Positions 39,068-52,381 are shown, counted from the stretch's first letter. The stretch: 64,000 nt of DNA from Multifurca ochricompacta (GCA_022496185.1 WTXG01000017.1:186001-250000); one strand, 5' to 3'. Notes: generated by a model from the letters alone, not told the origin. Program-made: numbers and translations.

Positions 39068-39854
39068 TCAAAGAGTGGCGGCATCATTTTCGACGAGCCG
39101 TCCACATATGATATACTTGTTCGTGAAGTGTTCTATCCAGCCTTTCATGTTCTCACTAAAAGAAAGAAAAAATGAAAATGTGTGCGTGCGTGTGAGAAAA
39201 CGTCTCATCAGCGTCATTGTTTGACCACGAGAGAAAGATAAAGGAGGAAAGAGGAAGGATTAGGAGGGAAAGGGGGGGTTGTTACGAACATTTCGTCGGG
39301 AGTGAGATCTTCGAGCTTGTCTAGTGGTTGATCGATCGGGGTTAACATATCTGTAGGAAGGTTTTGGGGAGAATCCAGTGAGATGGACAAACCGTTGAAT
39401 CGAAAGAAAAAGACACGCACCGAGATCGAAAGATTGTTTCGCCATACCCCGAGACGCATCCCTCCCCGCAAAATTACCATACATGCCCTCTTGAAAAAAT
39501 GACTAGATCAGCGAAAGGGAGAGGGGAGGGGGGGGAGGGAGGCAACAAAAGTTGCTCCTTGCACTCACCAGGTCCATAGAACCCCCTACCTGCGGTGACG
39601 TCAAACACAGTTCCGGCGATGGCGAGTAGGATCCTTCCGCCGTCACTTCCACTAAATTTGGTTAAAGTCTGTGGAGTATACGTCGTAAATAGCAACGCGG
39701 GTGCGTGAGCGCGCGGCATCCACGAGTAACTGGCTTTGAATTCGGTTGGGGCCTTGCGAGGGATGGCGGTCGAAGGGAGGATGATACGTTGAAGGAGGTA
39801 GAGAACGTAAAGTAGCAAAGCGGTGTTGACTGGGTGAGAGAGCGAGAAGGACAT
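39068..39854 (-). CDS. DAP1: MAPR/Dap1-type cytochrome b5-like haem-binding protein
   Basis: Four exons: 39854-39569, 39489-39421, 39350-39290 and 39155-39068, giving 167 residues. A membrane anchor (TALLLYVLYLLQRIIL) is followed by a cytochrome b5-like domain with the MAPR signatures ILLAIAGTVFDVTAGRGFYGP, YGNFAGRDASRGMAKQSF and WIEHFTNKYIICGRLVE. Dap1/PGRMC proteins bind haem through a Tyr in the YGP region and support the P450 enzymes of ergosterol synthesis at the ER. All splice phases close and the length matches the family. Confidence 0.9.
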
Positions 39855-40112
39855 CTTTTTTTTTTTGTCTGGCTCTTGATGTTTCTTTGTGGTTTAGTTC
39901 CAAGTTCCAGCTCCTCGTAGCTTGGGGTTGTTGTAATGTAATATGGAACAGAACCGAGAACTGAGGGATAACCCTAACCCCAGATCACGCGGCACGGGCA
40001 CGGCATAAATAACAACTCTCAACTTCCGATAATCCGTTCCCCCGTTCCATCTCCCCCCATCAAACGCGTCAACGTACACGACGTCCAAACTTAATACTCG
40101 CATACGTTCATC

Positions 40113-40948
40113 ATGAAGAATAGAAATAAGACGACGAAGTTTCCTGTTGTACGCCTTTTTTCGCCCTTAATAAATCGTTTCTGATCAAGCCTAACGCGTG
40201 CTTTGAACATCTTTCACTATTCTTCCCTTTTGCTCCATAAAAATATTCCTAGGCCCGCATCAAAAAGATTATGCAGAAGGATGAAGAAGTTGGCAAGGTC
40301 GCACAAGCAACGCCGATCGTCATCTGTATGTTATTCTCGTGCGCATGCCCCCAACAGGTCCTTAACACATCTTTGACACCAACACCAACACAGCGAAAGC
40401 GCTCGAGCTTTTCTTACAGCTGGTTGTCGACGAGGCTTCTCGCGTCACAGCTGCGCGTGGTTCAAGAAAGTTGAAGCGTATCACTTGTGTGTCCCTCTCT
40501 CTTCTTTTTGTTTTTCTCACATCACAATCTATATTACCACATGCATACACACACGCCGTATCCCACTCCCCACTCTTATATAAGGAAACACGCAATTGAG
40601 ACAACCGAGATGCTTGATTTTCTCAAGGAGCTCGTCGAAGGGGTACCTGACCCATCTGCCGGTGGTACCATCCCACTCAACGTACCAGGTGATAATGAGC
40701 CCGCGTCAACCTCCCGCCGCAAGGGCAAGAAGGCCGCTGCTATTAGTGCCGATGACGGTGACGAGGACGGTAGCAGCACTGTGCCGACAAAGAAGCGGAG
40801 ACGAAGAAAGAAGGAGGAGATTCGCGAGGCAGCAGACAGCAGTGCCGCCATGGATGGCGATAGAGATGAAGTGATGCACGATATCGCACCGCCAAATCGG
40901 CGGGACGAAAATTGGGATCTGGATGATGAGAGCGGCGGGTATCGATGA
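40113..40948 (+). CDS. BUR6: NC2-alpha (DRAP1/BUR6) transcription co-repressor, one apparent frameshift
   Basis: Four exons: 40113-40148, 40253-40325, 40394-40486 and 40585-40948, giving about 188 residues. The histone-fold reads ARIKKIMQKDEEVGKVAQA, then SKALELFLQLVVDEASRVT, then KKVEAYHLKHAIETTEMLDFL. That is the H2A-like half of Negative Cofactor 2, which binds TBP on promoters. The tail is basic then acidic. Within exon 3 one base is missing between 40459 and 40466, so that R-G-S runs into K-K-V-E-A-Y-H-L in another frame. Adding it makes the total length a multiple of three and the splice phases agree. As NC2-alpha is essential in yeast, I favour a sequence error over decay. Confidence 0.85.
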
Positions 40949-41147
40949 CCAGACGGCACGAGGCGTGAGTTGTAATGGGTTTTGGTATTTTCTTTTCTTT
41001 TTTTTTTCGGGAGAAGTGTGCGATTGTATGATAGTGGCCACAGAACGGACTATCACTTTCTTTTTATACAGACTGCAAGTTGGAGAGGTGCAAAAGGCTC
41101 CAGCGTTTGGTGGGCTAAGCGTGAGCTAGTCAAGCCCAGAGTGTCGT

Positions 41148-42400
41148 TTAGATGAGCTCGACACTGCCCATGGCGAGAAGCTGTTCGACCACCGCATATG
41201 GCGTAAGCACAATCTGGCCCTTCTGCATCTGCATTGTCGTCCCGCTATTATCTCCGTTAGCACGTGGACCGATCGATAACTCGTGATCAGTAGGAAGGGA
41301 GCTATTTGTGCACGTACTCGGGAAGTCGCACCGGTGGACACTCATCTCGTGCATGCACGAAGACCGCGCGTGATTTGTCGGGCCCTGATACTGTGGTCCA
41401 CGCACAAGGAAAGTCACAATAGTGCACTACTGGAGGGGGGAGAGAAAGGGAAGGGACGTACTCATGGGTGGCGTGAATGGCGTGTTGTCCTCCAGCCCTT
41501 GTTGATGCGGTGGTAAAGACTGCAGTACGGAAGCTTGGAAATGGTTTTCGGTCAACTGCGCGAACCTGCTTGATTTTCAGGTCGTTCATTGTCGTGTAAG
41601 TGTTTTTGTTTTATTGTGAAACGAGTAGCCCCAACACCCGGTGCAGTTGGTTAGCCTAACACAATAACTGCGCGGGGAAGAAAATGGAACAGGGAAAGCG
41701 CGCCGTCTCGCATGGTCCAGTTCTGCCTGGGACAACTTTTCCTGCACTTCGGATGTAGCGACGATGTACCGCGCAAACTTTTCGATCTGTACTTCAATCT
41801 CTTCTTAGTCTCTAAAAGGTAACAGGAAGTGGGAAGGGGGAGGGAGGAATATACGAGCCTTATATAACCGCGTGCGTATATAAGAGCGCACGACAAACTT
41901 GACGCGTTCTACTTCGGTCTGGACGAGCATGATTCGGGCGTGCTCCGCCTCGGACGTATCAGGATCCCCACGTAACGCCTGTACGGTATCCGTCTGCCCA
42001 CGTGAACCAATATTTTTTTTTGTTATTAAAAACAAATCGTCAGGTAAAGCACCCATGAGGGGTGCCACATGTAGGAGATGGAGGGTCTCATTCGATTTGA
42101 ATCTTTTGCGCACCTGTCTGCGGATATGGTCGAGGAGAGCGCCGAGGACCTCGGCTTGAACGGGTAATATGTCCGGTGCGTGCCGTTCGTTAAGCCAGTG
42201 TCGCACGAGCTGTTGGAGGAGCGTCTCGGGCGGATGATCCACGCCAAAGTTTAAGTCTAGCGGGATGGGACCTCCCGCCGCGTTGCCATCATCATCATTA
42301 TCATCATCATCGTAGCGGGCGGACCTGGGGCGGCGACGCCTACCATGGGGAAATCTTCATCATCGTCTAAGAGCGCTGCCGATATGTGGCGTGGTGACAT
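41148..42400 (-). CDS. SLD5: GINS complex subunit SLD5, one apparent frameshift
   Basis: Six exons: 42400-42114, 41993-41855, 41800-41691, 41555-41462, 41390-41318 and 41244-41148, giving about 266 residues. Family landmarks are LLQQLVRHWLNERHAPDIL, QTEVERVKFVVRSYIRTRL, IEKFARYI, LTENHFQASVLQSLP and the C-terminal GQIVLTPYAVVEQLLAMGSVELI with the typical terminal V-E-L-I. GINS joins CDC45 and MCM2-7 in the replicative helicase. Near the N-terminus the frame breaks at 42343-42346. Adding one base there links the acidic start (DDDEDFPM) to the Arg-rich RRRRPRSARYDDDD stretch. The third splice (41691/41555) is the least certain. The gene should be essential, so an error in the sequence is likelier than decay. 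Confidence 0.85.
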
Positions 42401-42808
42401 CACTGATAGTTTAAGCTAGAGCTAGAGCTCGTAGGGCCGTGAGTGACCGTCGTAGTGATAGTAGCTTGTGAACGTGTGTACGCTACGACTAAAGACTCCA
42501 CACCCCGGAACTTTGAGCGAGGGTCAGGTGATGTCGGTTCAACCTTTATTTGGAAGTCTCTTTCATGGTGCCTAAGACCATCACATGAAATAACTTGAAA
42601 TAAAAATTGATCCTCCTCTCATTTGGACACAACTTGGCATCGAGAATGCGGCGTGACCACCTCCTTGGACGAGTGGAGCGACATTTTTATATTATATAAA
42701 GACTAGACGGGATAGACCTATATGATCCTGAAGCCCCAAGGCCCGCCCCCGCCCTAAATACATCTCATTTCGAGCTGTTGCTAGGCGGCACTAAATCTTG
42801 AGCCCAAA

Positions 42809-43114
42809 ATGGGGATCATCGTTTCCTGCCTCACGGGTACGATCTCCTGCATAGGGGACTGCATCATGGGCATCATCGGCGCCATTGCGGACTGTCTAGA
42901 ATGCATCATTGCTGGTGCGCTTTATCCCCACAGACAGACATCTTCCTTTTCTGATAGAAAACGCGTAGCCATCATCGGGTGTCTTACGGGAATCGTGGAT
43001 TGCATATGCGACTGCATCTGTTGCGGGTGAGTGGTTTTTGCGCTCCCAAACTTCTAAACATGAATATGAACAATTACAAATTATAGGCGACCAGAAGACG
43101 CTGCTGCTGTATGA
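42809..43114 (+). CDS. tiny Cys-rich hydrophobic protein
   Basis: Three exons: 42809-42914, 42969-43026 and 43087-43114, giving 63 residues. The protein is almost only Ile, Gly and Cys with regular spacing (MGIIVSCLTGTISCIGDCIM, then a second similar half), so it reads as two degenerate repeats with nine or more cysteines. Proteins of this type, starting MGIIVSC or similar, occur in many mushrooms without known function. They may be acylated at the N-terminal Gly or Cys residues and lie on membranes, which is inference. The small exons would easily be missed by gene finders. Confidence 0.65.
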
Positions 43115-43484
43115 AAGCGGCCTCCGGGACGGACTTAGCTGGTTCCTTGGAGGCCAAATCGTGCGACGGGCTACAATTAACGACCATTCATGACAGATAT
43201 TTTGTTGCTTATATTCCTGTGAATATACTTATTTCTTTCGCTTTTGATCTCCAATGCAAGGGTGAGCTGAGGGTGAGGATGAAGTTAAGTTAACGATAAG
43301 ATAAGTCGTTTTGATCAAATAGAAGTAAATAAGAAATTGTCAAAATAAAATCGATGATGAAACTTATATTTATTTCTCTTCCTCTTCACCCCAGTCCGGG
43401 TGAAGGGGAAGACTGAAACTGAAGATTTCAGCAGCAAAAAATAAAAGAAAGAAAGAAAGAATATCGTGGCAAACGACCTGCAAC

Positions 43485-46400
43485 ATGCCTACTCTTTCCC
43501 TTGCCCCAGGTTCTTCCAACTTGAATGTCCGCCCTACCATCTCTCGCTCTCCGAGTTATACTCCAATGGCGTTCCCGCGTCCCCCATCTCTGCTCTCCAG
43601 CTTCACGCTACTGAGACGAAAAATGCCGCAGATGCCGTCCTGGAGCTCATCGACGGCACTGCTTTTCGCGGTATCAGCTTCGGTGCAGAAGGAAAAAGTG
43701 TTGCCGGCGAATGTGTATTCCAGACAGGTGCGCGCACCGCGCCAACCCACCTCTACTTTTACTGTCCTCAGGAATGAATCCTTAAACAGGCATGGTTGGA
43801 TACATAGAATCCCTAACGGACCCCTCTTACGAGGTCAGATCCTCATCCTTACGTATCCTCTCGTGGGTAATTACGGTGTGCCCACCCGCGCCCATGATAT
43901 CCTTGATGCCTCTCTGCATACTTCGAGTCGTCGCGTATCCACATCGCAGGCCTTGTTGTCGGCTATTATTCGGAAGATTTCTCTCACTTCCTCGCTCAGT
44001 CCTCCCTAGGTACGTGGCTTCGGGAGAACGATGTACCCGCGCTTTGTGGTGTCGACACACGCGCGCTCACAAAACGCATCCGTGCCAACGGCGCTATGCT
44101 CGGCCGGCTCCTCGCCCGAAAACCTGAGGCTCTTAATGGTAGGACACGCTACTCAACCCAGGGTCCCAGTCTACATCGCGCCCACCATCCCCTCCCAACT
44201 CGGGCAGTTCGACATCACCATGGCGCGAAGACTACATTTGCGTTTCATATCGTGATCCTAACACAGATAACCTCGTCGCAGCCGTATCCACCAAGGAACC
44301 GCGCATATATCCGCCGACGTGCAGCGCACGACTGCACCCCTCTGGCCGACCACTGCGCGTCCTCGCAGTTGACGTGGGCATGAAGTACAACCAGATTCGG
44401 TGCTTCACATCACGTGGCGTCGAGATTAAGGTCGTCCCGTGGGACTATGATTTCACCGCGCCATCTGAGGAGACGTATGACGGTCTTTTTCTTTCCAATG
44501 GGCCCGGGGATCCGACCATGGTGCAGGTGACGATTGATCGCGTCGCGCATGCGATGCAAAAGGGGGACAGGCCAATATTTGGCATATGCTTAGGCCATCA
44601 GTTACTCGCTCTGGCGGCCGGTGCACGCACGAGCAAAATGAAGTTTGGCAACCGAGGGCATAATATACCGTGCACGGACGCGCTCAGTGGCCGTTGCTAT
44701 ATCACATCTCAAAATCATGGTTTCCAGGTCGATACTACTACCCTGCCACCGGGCTGGAAAGAGCTGTTCAAAAACGCGAACGATGGGAGCAACGAGGGCA
44801 TTTACTGCGAAGGCAAGCCGTTCTTCTCGGTACAGTTCCACCCCGAGTCGATGCCTGGCCCGCGTGATACCGAGTTTCTCTTCGATGTATTCATTCAGAA
44901 TATTGCGGATTGTGTCTCTATGGGCTTCCTTGCGCCCATATCCTTCCCTGGCGGCAAGAAAGCCGATAATGATGCGCGCGCACCGCGCCCCAACGTCCAA
45001 AAGGTCCTCATCCTCGGCTCTGGTGGTCTCTCTATAGGACAAGCTGGAGAGTTTGACTACTCGGGTTCACAAGCGATAAAAGCGCTCAAGGAGGAGGGGA
45101 TCTACACCATCCTCGTCAACCCAAACATCGCAACGATTGCGACCTCGAAGGGACTCGCCGACAAGGTCTACTTTTTGCCCGTGACGTCCGAGTTTGTACG
45201 CAAGATCATCCTGTACGAGAAGCCGGATGGGATTTATGTCACATTTGGGGGCCAGACGGCGCTCAATGTGGGCATCAAGCTCAAGGACGAGTTTGCCGCT
45301 CTCGGAGTGCAGGTACTTGGAACGCCGATCGAAACGATAATCGCGACGGAGGATAGACAACTCTTCGCCACCGCAATGGAGCAGATTGGCGAAAAGTGCG
45401 CGCAGAGCGCGACTGCGACGACGACAGATGAGGCTATCTTGGCCGCTGGTGAGATTGGGTACCCCGTCATCGTACGCGCGGCATATGCGCTCGGCGGACT
45501 CGGCTCTGGCTTTGCGCAGAATGAGACCCAGTTGAAGGCGCTGTGTAGCAAGGCGTTTGCGACGAGTCCCCAGGTGCTGGTGGAAAAGAGCATGAAGGGG
45601 TGGAAGGAGATCGAGTACGAGGTCGTCAGGGATTGTCGGGACAATTGCATCACTGTGTGTAATATGGAGGTCCGTCCGTGCCCTTGGTTTTACTCGTGCG
45701 ACGTGGCTAACGCGTTGCTGCTGCTGCTGCTGCTGATGGTCGCTGCTCTCGGGTGCTAGAACTTTGATCCCTTGGGTATCCATACTGGCGATTCGATTGT
45801 CGTTGCGCCGTCGCAGACACTTTCGGATGTGGACTATAACATGCTGCGGACAACGGCGATAAACGTCATCCGCCATCTTGGAGTTGTTGGTGAGTGCAAC
45901 ATCCAATATGCGCTCAATCCCACGTCGCGGGAGTACTGCATCATCGAGGTGCGTGTTCAATTAACTTTATTTTCGGGCATGCACGTATCAGCATGGTCCC
46001 TCGTCACAGGTGAACGCGCGTCTCTCTCGGTCTTCTGCTCTCGCGTCCAAAGCGACGGGATACCCGCTTGCTTTTATCGCGGCTAAGCTCGGGCTCGGCA
46101 TACCTCTCAATGAGATTAAAAATTCTGTCACGAAGGTTACATCGGCATGCTTTGAGCCGAGCCTGGACTATGTTGTCGTTAAGATCCCGCGCTGGGACCT
46201 CAAGAAGTTCAGCCGCGTGTCACGGCTGCTCAGCAGCAGCATGAAGAGCGTTGGCGAGGTGATGAGCATCGGCCGTACCTTTGAGGAGACAATACAAAAA
46301 GCCATTCGTGCGATCGACGATCAGTTTGCTGGTTTTGCAGAGGTGCGTTGTGTGTCTCTGTGTGCTTTCGTCTTGCTGGTAGCTCGAGTTGACCGGAACC

Positions 46401-49400
46401 CGTCTGCCGATTCGCGGCATCAAGAATGATTTTGTCGAGGATATTGACGAGGAGCTCGTGAACCCGACGGATAAGCGGCTTTTTGCTATCTCTACTGCCT
46501 TCCATCGTGGATATTCAGTGGACAAGATCTGGCAGATGACCAATATTGACAAGTGGTTCTTGACGAAGTTGCGGGGCATATTCAACATGGAACAACGTCT
46601 TTCGTACGCTCTTTCACTTTTCATCGGTTTTTCTTCTGGTAGTGGCCCGGTGTTTTATTCATACATGACTCAAGGGCGTTAAACATCTCGAGCATCAGTC
46701 CGGACTTGCTCCGCCAGACAAAGCAACTCGGCTTCTCCGACCGCCAGTTGGCCATCTGTTTAGGCACCAACGAGCTTGCGGTTCGCCGGCTGCGCGAAGA
46801 AAATGGCATATTCCCGTTCGTCAAGCAGATCGACACCGTCGCTGCCGAGTTCCCAGCTTTCACGAATTACCTCTATACTTCATACAACGCTGTCGAGCAC
46901 GACATCGACTTCCAAGACCGCGGCGTAATGGTACTCGGCTCCGGAGTGTACCGCATTGGTTCCTCCGTCGAGTTTGACTGGTGCGCGGTGCGCGCGATCC
47001 GCACACTGCGTGATCAGGGCCTGGCTACCATCATGGTGAATTATAACCCTGAGACGGTGAGTACGGACTACGACGAAGCGGACCGTCTGTACTTTGAGAA
47101 CATCGCGCTCGAGACGATACTCGATATCTACGACACTGAACGCTCGCGTGGTGTCATCCTTTCCATGGGCGGACAGACACCAAATAATATCGCGTTGCTA
47201 TTGCACCGGCAGAACGTCAAAATATACGGCACGTCGCCAGAGATGATCGATACCGCGGAGAACAGGTACAAGTTCTCGCGCCTACTGGATGAGATTGGAG
47301 TGGACCAACCACAGTGGAAGGAGCTCACATCCTTTGAGGACGCCGAGGCGTTCTGCCAGACGGTTGGCTATCCAGTACTCGTGCGCCCGTCGTACGTGCT
47401 CTCCGGCGCAGCGATGAACGTGGTCTCTACTTCAAGCGATCTGTCAAACTACTTGCAACAGGCTGCGGAGGTGTCGCGCGAGCATCCCGTGGTGATCACC
47501 AAGTACATCGAGCAGGCTAAGGAGATCGAGATGGACGCAGTCGCGAAGGGTGGGAAGATGGTCATGCACTACATCTCAGAGCACGTTGAGAATGCCGGTG
47601 TGCACTCGGGCGACGCAACGCTCATTCACCCACCACAGGATCTCGACCCACATACGGTTCGTCAGATCGAAGAGGCGACGGCGAAGATCGGCAACGCGCT
47701 GAACGTGACGGGTCCATTCAACATTCAGTTCATCGCGAAGAATAATGAGATTAAAGTGATTGAGTGTAACCTCCGCGCGGCACGCTCCTTCCCATTCGTG
47801 TCTAAAGTCACGGGGATTGACGCCATCGAGATGGCGACCAAAGTCATGCTCGATTTGCCCGTGGAGCCGTACCCGGACGCGGGTTTGCCCACAGACTATG
47901 TTGGCGTGAAGGTTCCGCAGTTCAGTTTCAGCAGGTTGTCAGGTGCCGATCCTGTGCTTGGCGTTGAGATGGCGTCGACGGGCGAGGTGGCCTGTTTTGG
48001 GAGGGATAAATATGAGGCGTACCTTAAAGCACTCATCTCCACTGGTATCGTACCGCCAAAGAAGAATATCCTCTTTTCGGTAGGGGGATTCAAGGAAAAG
48101 GTCGAGCTCCTGCCGTCAGTGCAGAAGTTACAGGCTGCTGGGTACAACATTTTCGCCACGTCGGGAACGTCGGATTTTCTAAGCGAGCATGGCGTTTCTT
48201 GCAAGGTCAGCTGGAGATTTGCTAAATCGCCTGATTTGTTTGATGACCCAAGCTTACAATCATTTCATTCAGTACCTGGAGACACTGGGGGATGGTGGCA
48301 GTGAGGTCAAGTCGGAATACTCCTTGACGCAGCACCTAGCGAATAACCTCATCGACATGTATATCAATCTGCCGTCAAAGAACCATTATCGCCGACCTGC
48401 GAGCTACGCCAGCAAAGGCTATCGTACCCGACGCATGGCCGTCGACTTTGCGGTTCCGCTTATTACAAACGTGAAGGTTGCGAAGTTGCTCGTGGAAGCG
48501 CTCGTGCGCAAGATGCCTCTGAACGTCTCGGCGGTGGACGCCAAAACGTCACATGTCACCCACGTCTTCCCCGGCCTGGTCAACATCGCCGCATTTGTGC
48601 CGAGCGTAGCCATCCCGGGAAGCATCGATATCATGGAGTCATCCAAGGCTGCGCTCAGCTCCGGGTTCACAACGTCGCTCATCATCCCGCTCGGGTATGG
48701 CAACGAGATCTTCGATCGCGCAACTCTAGATCACGCGCGCACGAACATCTCCGCCAATTCTGCGTATGGGAACTACGCGCTCAGCGTCACGGCATCACCT
48801 TCTAATGCTAAGAGTTTGGACGAAGAGTTACAGGCGGACGTCAAGTCGCTTTTCATCCCGTTCGCTCCTGGCAATGTTGCCACGCAGGTGTCGGTTGTGG
48901 CCGCTCATTTGCTTCCTGGCCTGCTGACAAGCCCATCGTTACTAACGCCAAGGGCGCAGACCTGGCGTCCGTGTTGTTGGTCGCGTCGCTCAACAGCCGT
49001 AGCGTGCACATCAGCGACGTACAAAACAAAGATGACCTCATGCTGATCAAGCTTAGCAAGGCAAAGGAGCTCAAGGTCACGTGCGATGTCAGCGTATACA
49101 CCTTGTTCTTCACAAAGGATCTGTTCGGCCCCGACGTGAAGGCGCTTCCGACAACGGAGGATCAGGCATTCATATGGCAGAATCTGGATATCGTCGACGC
49201 CTTTACGGTCAATGGGCCGCCGTTTTATGTCAGTGTAGAACAAGGGGAAAAGGGATCACCTTGGTCAGGTGTTGAAGAGTCACTTCCCCTTCTGCTCACA
49301 GCCGTTGCTGAGGGGCGGCTTACACTGAAAGATATACAAGAGCGCTTCCATGATAACCCCATTCGCATCTTTGGGCTGCCTGAGCAGGTGCATACTCAGG

Positions 49401-50824
49401 TCGAAGTGGTTGTCAGTCGTTCGTTCATATTCCCCAAACGTGGAGATTATTGGTCTCCGATATCTGGTAAACTGGTCAAGGGTGCAGTGCATCGAGTCAT
49501 CTTGCACGGCCAGACGGTGTTCCTTGACGGTGCGTTCGTTGCTCCTCCGAGCGGGAAAGACGTCTCGACAGCCACCGTAAGCCATGCGACAGAGAAACTG
49601 GCGGCATCACATCTCGTCTCTAGCCTCTCTGTCGCTCAGTTTCCCGCACTATCCTCCACAACTGCCAAACCGATGCAGACAGATACTCTCGTGGGAGTTG
49701 GGACTGCTCTGCATGGTCCGGTGCATTCACAGCAAACGCTCACACATTTCGTCCCGCACCCGGCTTTCCACCGCCGTCACATTCTCTCGGTGAAGCAGTT
49801 CACTCAGCACGACATTTATGATCTCTTTTCGCTCGCCCATGAAATGCGTCTTCAGGTAGAACGTTCCGGGGCACTCGACACCCTCCGAGGGAAGGTTCTC
49901 TGTACGCTCTTCTATGAGCCGTCGACGCGCACGAGCGCTTCGTTTGAAGCTGCCATGAAGCGTTGTGGTGGGGACGTCGTCTCGGTTGTCGCGGATCGCA
50001 GTAGCATACAGAAGGGCGAGACGCTGCAGGACACGATTCGGACGCTTGCGTGCTATGGTGACGCGGTGGTGCTACGCCATCCTGATGTGGGCAGCGCACA
50101 GCTGGCCGCGAAATATTCTCCTGTTCCGATCCTGAATGCTGGAGATGGCATTGGGGAGCACCCAACGCAGGCGCTCCTGGACGTGTACACGATACGCTCC
50201 GAGCTCGGCACTGTCAACGGGCGCACGATCACGCTAGTAGGTGATTTGAAGAACGGACGGACAGTGCATTCACTTGTGACGCTGCTCTGTCTGTATTCCG
50301 TACGCATTAACTTTGTCTCTCCCGCCTCGCTCGCGATGCCCGCCAACGTCGTCTCAGCGGCGCGCAAAGCCGGTGTACATGTGCACGTGTGTGAGAGCCT
50401 GGAAGAAGTGCTTGGGGAAACGGATGTGCTTTACGTCACGCGCGTGCAAAAGGAGCGATTCGCGGACGAAAAGGAGTGGGAACAGGTGAAGGACGTGTAC
50501 CGGGTAGACCATGCAGCGCTTTCAAGGGCAAAGGAGGATATGATTGTCATGCATCCCCTCCCACGAGTCAACGGTAAGCTCCGACACATCTTCTTTGTCC
50601 TTTTCGTTTTCTTTCGTCTTCTTGGTATGTTAATCGTGCGCGTCCAGAAATTGACCCCGAGGTCGACTTCGATTTGCGTCGCGCTGTGTACTTCCGCCAG
50701 ATGCGGTATGGACTTTACGTAAGTCCCCTTTGACCTTGACTTCTTGTCTGTCTGAGAATGCTTTGGGGGTGACCTGCCTCGTTTCTAGATTCGCATGGCG
50801 CTACTCGTGAGCGTGCTAGCCTAA
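43485..50824 (+). CDS. URA2: URA2/CAD: carbamoyl-phosphate synthase, (inactive) dihydroorotase-like and aspartate transcarbamylase fusion; several apparent frameshifts
   Basis: Ten exons: 43485-43727, 43790-44138, 44208-45669, 45760-45948, 46010-46342, 46383-46603, 46675-48205, 48273-50573, 50648-50718 and 50789-50824, giving about 2,245 residues. Order: class I glutamine amidotransferase ([11 protein letters not shown] with catalytic Cys; FHPES), two CPSase ATP-grasp halves ([39 protein letters not shown]), the regulatory MGS-like region, a dihydroorotase-like segment ([11 protein letters not shown]) with no HxH metal site visible, and aspartate transcarbamylase ([29 protein letters not shown]). 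It makes carbamoyl aspartate for UMP synthesis; UTP feedback is known for relatives. One base seems missing near 43563, 43830, 43919 and 48908-48910, and the exon 2/3 join (44138/44208) does not fit in phase. Because the rest is perfectly kept, I read these as sequence errors. Confidence 0.93.
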
Positions 50825-51492
50825 ATAGAAAGTACGAAGGATGACGGCAAAAACAACAAAAAAAAAGGTAGTTCATTAAAGGTTTTCTTATACCTGCGAA
50901 TATATAGATGGTCAAGGGCAACGAGCTGCTGCAATCATCAGGCTATCAAGAGGTTCAAGTTGTATTAAGCAAGCGAAGGGGTACAAGAGGTCGAAACGCT
51001 TCCTTTGTAATTTTAGCCACAATCTCTGTAGCAATTTAATATTGTGCAAAGTGACGATTGGTCAAATAAGTAGTATCGTGGAGGTGGAGATAAATCACTG
51101 GGATGTGATGTTATTTTTCCACATCCACAGCCACAGGAGTGTGACCACCCAGAGCCACAACGGGAATAACGGTCCGGCTGTCCGATTCAACGTAACCTTG
51201 CTTGTGGGTGGCTCGTGGCTCGTATCCGGGTGGCCGTCGGCCACAATCCTCCTGCACAACTGAATCGCACTTCTTCCCTTTGGTCTTTCATCTTATATGT
51301 GACATCTCAAACAACCGCGCCTACGCGTCGTCAGACTCTCGGCTAGCTAGTCAAATCCTCTCTAAACTTGCGGCTGTTCACTTTCGAACCCGTTGTTTTT
51401 CATTCTGGCCGCAATTTCATCCACAACTACCATACAACTGAAAAAATGGAAAAAGATAAAAAGAGACCCCCTTCTCTCAGAAACTCAGAATT

Positions 51493-51951
51493 ATGACTCG
51501 CAAGAAATCTTCTACATGCCACATCGGTGTTGCCTTTTACTCCCACCCTGCATTCCCAACACAATGGGTTCTCGTGCTCTCGGACAACCCACTCTTCGAG
51601 GGTCACGTATGGTGCAGCACCGCCGTCGAGACTGTGAACGGATGGGGAGCATCCTGGACACCCTGTGACTCGTCTCCATCCGCCTTTAACCAAATCGCGC
51701 TCTTTTCCGGTATCGTACATGTGACTCGAGTATCGATGACGATGAACAAGATGCAAACATCGATCTCGAAAAGCAACCTCGCGTCTGAGGTAGACCGGTT
51801 TGAAGTTCAGGGTGATGAGGACATCCCGTACGATACGGAAAGATATGTGGTGCTTGCGCTGTTGCGTCTTTGCGAGGGTCGGTCGATCAGTCTCCCAAAG
51901 TTGGAGCCGAAGAGTTTGGGGAACTATATTCGAGGACGTTTCCGGATGTAG
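51493..51951 (+). pseudogene. unknown protein, truncated R1 copy
   Basis: This copy matches the 180-residue protein of arm L (34756-35298) residue for residue up to about position 149. Near 51938 one G of CGGTTTCCGG is missing, so the frame ends with FRM and a stop at residue 153. The lost C-terminus is still readable in another frame up to about 52034. The upstream 400 bp are shared with L, so the gene may still be transcribed. Confidence 0.75.
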
Positions 51952-52381
51952 AAGAGGCGCAGCGTCCGGCTGTGAGCAACATGTACCCTGTGGTCTCTCT
52001 TGAGAGTGGTAAAGTATCGTATGGTCGGTCGTAGCGGTGATGAATATCGATATATAATAGATCTACATGGTCTTGTCACTCATGCTAGAGACCAGAATGG
52101 TTATATTATTATTTATTCTCTGGATGATCAGTGGGTTGAAATCACGTTAGGCATACTCACTCAATCAAGCATTTCTCAAAACACGTGCACGTGCACCAAC
52201 TATATCACCGCGACCGTGCTATGCCCAAGACCATACCATTTCCATGGCCCGAACCGCATTTCTGTCACATCATGGAGAGGAAAGAAAGGTGCACCAACCT
52301 GCGACACTCTAGTCCCCTTCTCGGAGTATACTTAGGGTACTGGTGTTGGTGTTCAAGTCACGAGTAGAGTCATTCTATTCG

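Noticed and set aside
43485..44222. Programmed frameshifting in URA2
   Set aside because: There are several shifts close together, no slippery heptamer and no precedent in the family; missing single bases explain it better.
45067..45960. A 297-residue open frame antisense to URA2
   Set aside because: It is a shadow of strongly conserved CPSase coding sequence on the plus strand with GC-rich third positions.
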